64,000 nt of DNA from Streptomyces sp. QL37 (GTDB taxonomy: Bacteria > Actinomycetota > Actinomycetes > Streptomycetales > Streptomycetaceae). The notes beneath the pieces were generated by a model. It was not told the origin of the DNA, made no database searches, and was given only the letters and a program-made list of their open reading frames with translations. Shown here piece after piece: positions 62,101 through 64,000 of the stretch (its first letter is position 1; each line of letters opens with the position of its first letter). The DNA lies in assembly GCF_002941025.1 (NCBI RefSeq), contig NZ_PTJS01000001.1, forward strand, positions 8,065,678-8,129,677, in the 5' to 3' direction. Both the position numbers and the translations under genes were made by a program.

Positions 62101-62882
62101 GCGCCGCCCACGTCCATGTCGAGGAGGCGGGCGACCACGGACCGCTGCTGCTGTGCCTGCACGGCATCGGCTCCTCCTCGGCCGCCTTCGCACCGCAGCT
62201 CGCCGAACTCTCCGCGTACGTCCGGGTCGTGGCCTGGGACGCTCCCGGCTACGCCAAGTCGCCCGACCCCGCAGGGCCGATGAGTCTCGACGACTACGCG
62301 GACGCGGCGGCCGCCCTCATCCGGGAGCGCGCCACCACCGCCCACGTCCTCGGCGTCTCCTGGGGCGGAGTGATCGCGCTCCGCCTCGCCACCCGCCACC
62401 CCGACGTCGTCGCCTCACTGATCGTCGCCGACTCCAGCCCCGGCTCGGGCACCGACGAGGCCAAGGCGGCAGGCATGCGCGCGAGGGCCGCCGACCTCGC
62501 CGAGCTGGGCCCCCGCGCCTTCGCCGAAGCCCGTGGCCCGCGGCTGGTGTCGTGCGACGCGCCGGACGCACTGGTCCGCCGCGTCGTCGACACCATGGCC
62601 GACTCGGTACGCCTGCCGGGCTACGCCTACGCCGCCAAATCCATGGCCTCCGCCGACCTGCGCGCCGAACTCCCCTCGATCGCCGCCCCCACCCTCGTGC
62701 TCTGCGGCGAACAGGACCGGGTCACCGGCCCCGAGGCGAGCCAGGCCATCGCCGGGGCCATCCACAGGACCGCCTACGTGATCGTCAAGGACGCCGGTCA
62801 CCTGGCCAATCAGGAGCAGCCGGGCCACTTCGACGCCTGGGTGCTCTCCCACCTCCGCATCACCGCCTCCATCCCCGAATAG
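62097..62882 (+). CDS. Alpha/beta hydrolase (meta-cleavage-product hydrolase-like)
   Basis: A 261-aa hydrolase. LLLCLHGIGSSSAAFAPQLA holds the oxyanion loop HGIG, the nucleophile Ser is in VLGVSWGGVIALRLA, the acid Asp in LVLCGEQDRVTGPEA and the His in KDAGHLANQEQPGHFDAWV. This catalytic set fits 2-hydroxymuconate semialdehyde hydrolases and enol-lactonases. The GTG start overlaps the upstream stop (GTGA), so it is coupled to the dehydrogenase-like gene. Confidence 0.92.
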   Translation: MSAAHVHVEEAGDHGPLLLCLHGIGSSSAAFAPQLAELSAYVRVVAWDAPGYAKSPDPAGPMSLDDYADAAAALIRERATTAHVLGVSWGGVIALRLATRHPDVVASLIVADSSPGSGTDEAKAAGMRARAADLAELGPRAFAEARGPRLVSCDAPDALVRRVVDTMADSVRLPGYAYAAKSMASADLRAELPSIAAPTLVLCGEQDRVTGPEASQAIAGAIHRTAYVIVKDAGHLANQEQPGHFDAWVLSHLRITASIPE

Positions 62883-62893
62883 GAGCCACCACC

Positions 62894-63415
62894 ATGCCCC
62901 TGACCACCGACGCGTACGACAACGGCGACGACCTCTCCGCGTACACCGACTCCCTCATCGCCACCAAGGCCTCCCGGGTCGCCGACTTCGACACCCTGTC
63001 CTTCCAGGAGAAGGCCGGCCCGCAGTTCCGCCGCGGCCAGATCCGCTACGTCGGCTCCGGCGCCACCGGCAACCACGAGAGCGACAGCCGCATCCTCCCG
63101 TCCGGCGGCTTCACCTTCTCGAACATGCTGCTGCCGCCCGGCGCCGAGGGCCCGGCCCACACCCACCACGACGTCGAGGAGGCCTTCTTCGTCCTGGAGG
63201 GCGAGGTCAAGGTCGGCATCCACCGCGGCGCCGACGAGGCCGAGTACCGCACCCTGGGCTACCGCGACATGATCGTCGTCCCCGCCGGGGTCACCCGGTC
63301 GCTGAAGAACGAGGGCGACACCGACGCCCTGTTCTGCGTCGTCATCGGCACGCAGAAGCCGCAGGTGCCGACCTACCCCGAGTACTCGCCGATGCATGGC
63401 GTCACCCGTGGCTGA
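62894..63415 (+). CDS. Cupin-domain protein
   Basis: A 173-aa single-domain cupin. The metal ligands are in PAHTHHDVEEAFFVLEGEVKV (H-x-H...E) and the second motif in YRDMIVVPAGVTRSLKNEGD, where the usual His is replaced by Arg or supplied by a nearby residue. It may be a dioxygenase, isomerase or decarboxylase of a pathway intermediate. AGGAG lies at 62882-62886, before ATG 62894. It is 11 bp after the hydrolase in the same operon. Confidence 0.88.
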   Translation: MPLTTDAYDNGDDLSAYTDSLIATKASRVADFDTLSFQEKAGPQFRRGQIRYVGSGATGNHESDSRILPSGGFTFSNMLLPPGAEGPAHTHHDVEEAFFVLEGEVKVGIHRGADEAEYRTLGYRDMIVVPAGVTRSLKNEGDTDALFCVVIGTQKPQVPTYPEYSPMHGVTRG

Positions 63416-64000
63416 CCAGCCTCCGGCAGGCCGGCGCACCGTCGTCGTCACCGGAGCGGGCCGTGGCCTCGGACTGGCCATGGCCCGCCGGGCGGGCACC
63501 GACGGCTTCCGGGTCGTCCTCGCCGAACTGGAGCGGGAGCGCGGCGAACGCGCCGCGGCCGAGCTGCGGGCGGAGGGCCTCGACGCCCACTTCGTACGCT
63601 GCGACGTCGCCGACCCCGCTTCGGTGGAGGCGCTCGCCGGCGCCGTGCGCGACCTGGGGCCCCTGTACGGCCTGGTCAACAACGCGGCGCTGGCCAACGG
63701 CGTGGGCGGAAGCGAGTTCCAGGACATCGACGTCGAGGTGTGGGACCGGCTGATGGCGGTCAACGCCCGAAGCCCCTGGCTCGTGTCGAAGGCCCTCCAC
63801 CCGCTCTTCACCGAGCCCGGCCGGATCGTCAACCTCGCCTCGGACGCGGCGCTCTACGGTTCCCCGCGCCTCGCCCACTACATCGCCTCCAAGGGCGCCG
63901 TCATCGCGCTGACCCGCGCCATGGCACGTGAACTCGGAGAGCGAGGGATCACCGTGAACGCGGTGGCCCCCGGCCTCACCGAGTGCGAGGCGACCGAGAC
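63396..64000 (+). CDS. SDR-family oxidoreductase (partial, runs off window)
   Basis: At least 201 residues of a short-chain dehydrogenase. TVVVTGAGRGLGLAMARRAG is the cofactor loop (TGxxxGxG), LVNNAALANGVG is the NNAG-like motif, the catalytic Ser is in VNLASDAALYG and the active Tyr and Lys in HYIASKGAVIAL. It ends ITVNAVAPGLTECEATET at the window edge with no stop. It overlaps the cupin gene by 20 bp; GTG 63408 is an alternative start. It probably oxidises or reduces an alcohol or ketone in the pathway. Confidence 0.92.
   Translation, partial: MASPVADQPPAGRRTVVVTGAGRGLGLAMARRAGTDGFRVVLAELERERGERAAAELRAEGLDAHFVRCDVADPASVEALAGAVRDLGPLYGLVNNAALANGVGGSEFQDIDVEVWDRLMAVNARSPWLVSKALHPLFTEPGRIVNLASDAALYGSPRLAHYIASKGAVIALTRAMARELGERGITVNAVAPGLTECEATE

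Overview
The window is high-GC actinobacterial DNA that reads as a Streptomyces chromosome arm or accessory-rich core. Supporting signs are strong third-position GC, frequent GTG starts, many SpoIIE-type phosphatases and ECF, TetR, MarR and LacI regulators, DUF4232 and DUF5133 proteins, a DUF574-type methyltransferase, a DmdR-type iron box and a GH11/CE4 xylanolytic pair. There are no rRNA, tRNA, IS, phage or CRISPR signatures.

Layout. 1-6.5 kb: a sugar-uptake and hydrolysis cluster (binding lipoprotein, two permeases, GH2 enzyme) divergent from a LacI-type regulator, with a TACATCGATGTA operator between. 6.7-20.6 kb: single genes and pairs: TauE/SafE exporter with AraC regulator, AEC carrier, GNAT, an AhpD-like protein facing a SigJ/ECF41-type sigma factor across a symmetric double promoter, alpha/beta hydrolase, an XRE regulator without a normal start codon, an iron-box mbtH-like gene, BASS symporter, an ABC-F protein with a possible leader-peptide attenuator, a DUF4232 lipoprotein, a SpoIIE-type phosphatase and a 14-TM drug-type MFS. 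20.6-26.4 kb: a divergent acid-sugar catabolic locus (DeoR regulator, GntP permease and SAF-domain oxidoreductase against DUF1537 kinase and class II aldolase-like decarboxylase) with two TGTTAACA boxes. 26.4-33.6 kb: PadR regulator with acyl-CoA dehydrogenase, PRC-barrel protein, TMEM175-like channel, DUF5133, DUF998-like protein, P450 plus [3Fe-4S] ferredoxin, and a DUF574-type methyltransferase.

33.8-38.0 kb holds the most unusual structure: a GH11 xylanase (xlnB) and CE4 acetyl xylan esterase (axeA) locus that carries a near-perfect 1.58-kb palindrome. The pivot of the palindrome is exactly the hairpin loop that lies naturally between xlnB and axeA. Its outer edge is a G9C14 run in the glycine linker of xlnB. 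The simplest reading is a fold-back duplication, artefactual or real, inserted into the xlnB linker; the ancestral order would be xlnB(GH11-CBM2)-axeA(CE4-CBM2).

38.0-43.5 kb: a kdp potassium-pump operon with two tiny membrane ORFs (27 and 29 aa) ahead of kdpA, and no kdpDE in view. 43.7-53.1 kb: P-loop kinase, TetR with SGNH hydrolase, PAS/GAF/SpoIIE/HATPase phosphatase, FKBP, MBL-fold hydrolase, TetR divergent from an apparently leaderless methyltransferase whose promoter carries twin palindromes, and a long-form GAPDH. 53.1-57.1 kb is partly decayed: two sulfatase remnants and a MarR remnant lie among intact small genes. 57.1-64.0 kb: an MFS transporter divergent from a translationally coupled catabolic operon (ALDH, extradiol-type VOC dioxygenase, aspartate-dehydrogenase-like protein, alpha/beta hydrolase, cupin, SDR) that looks like a meta-cleavage pathway of unknown substrate. 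It runs off the window.
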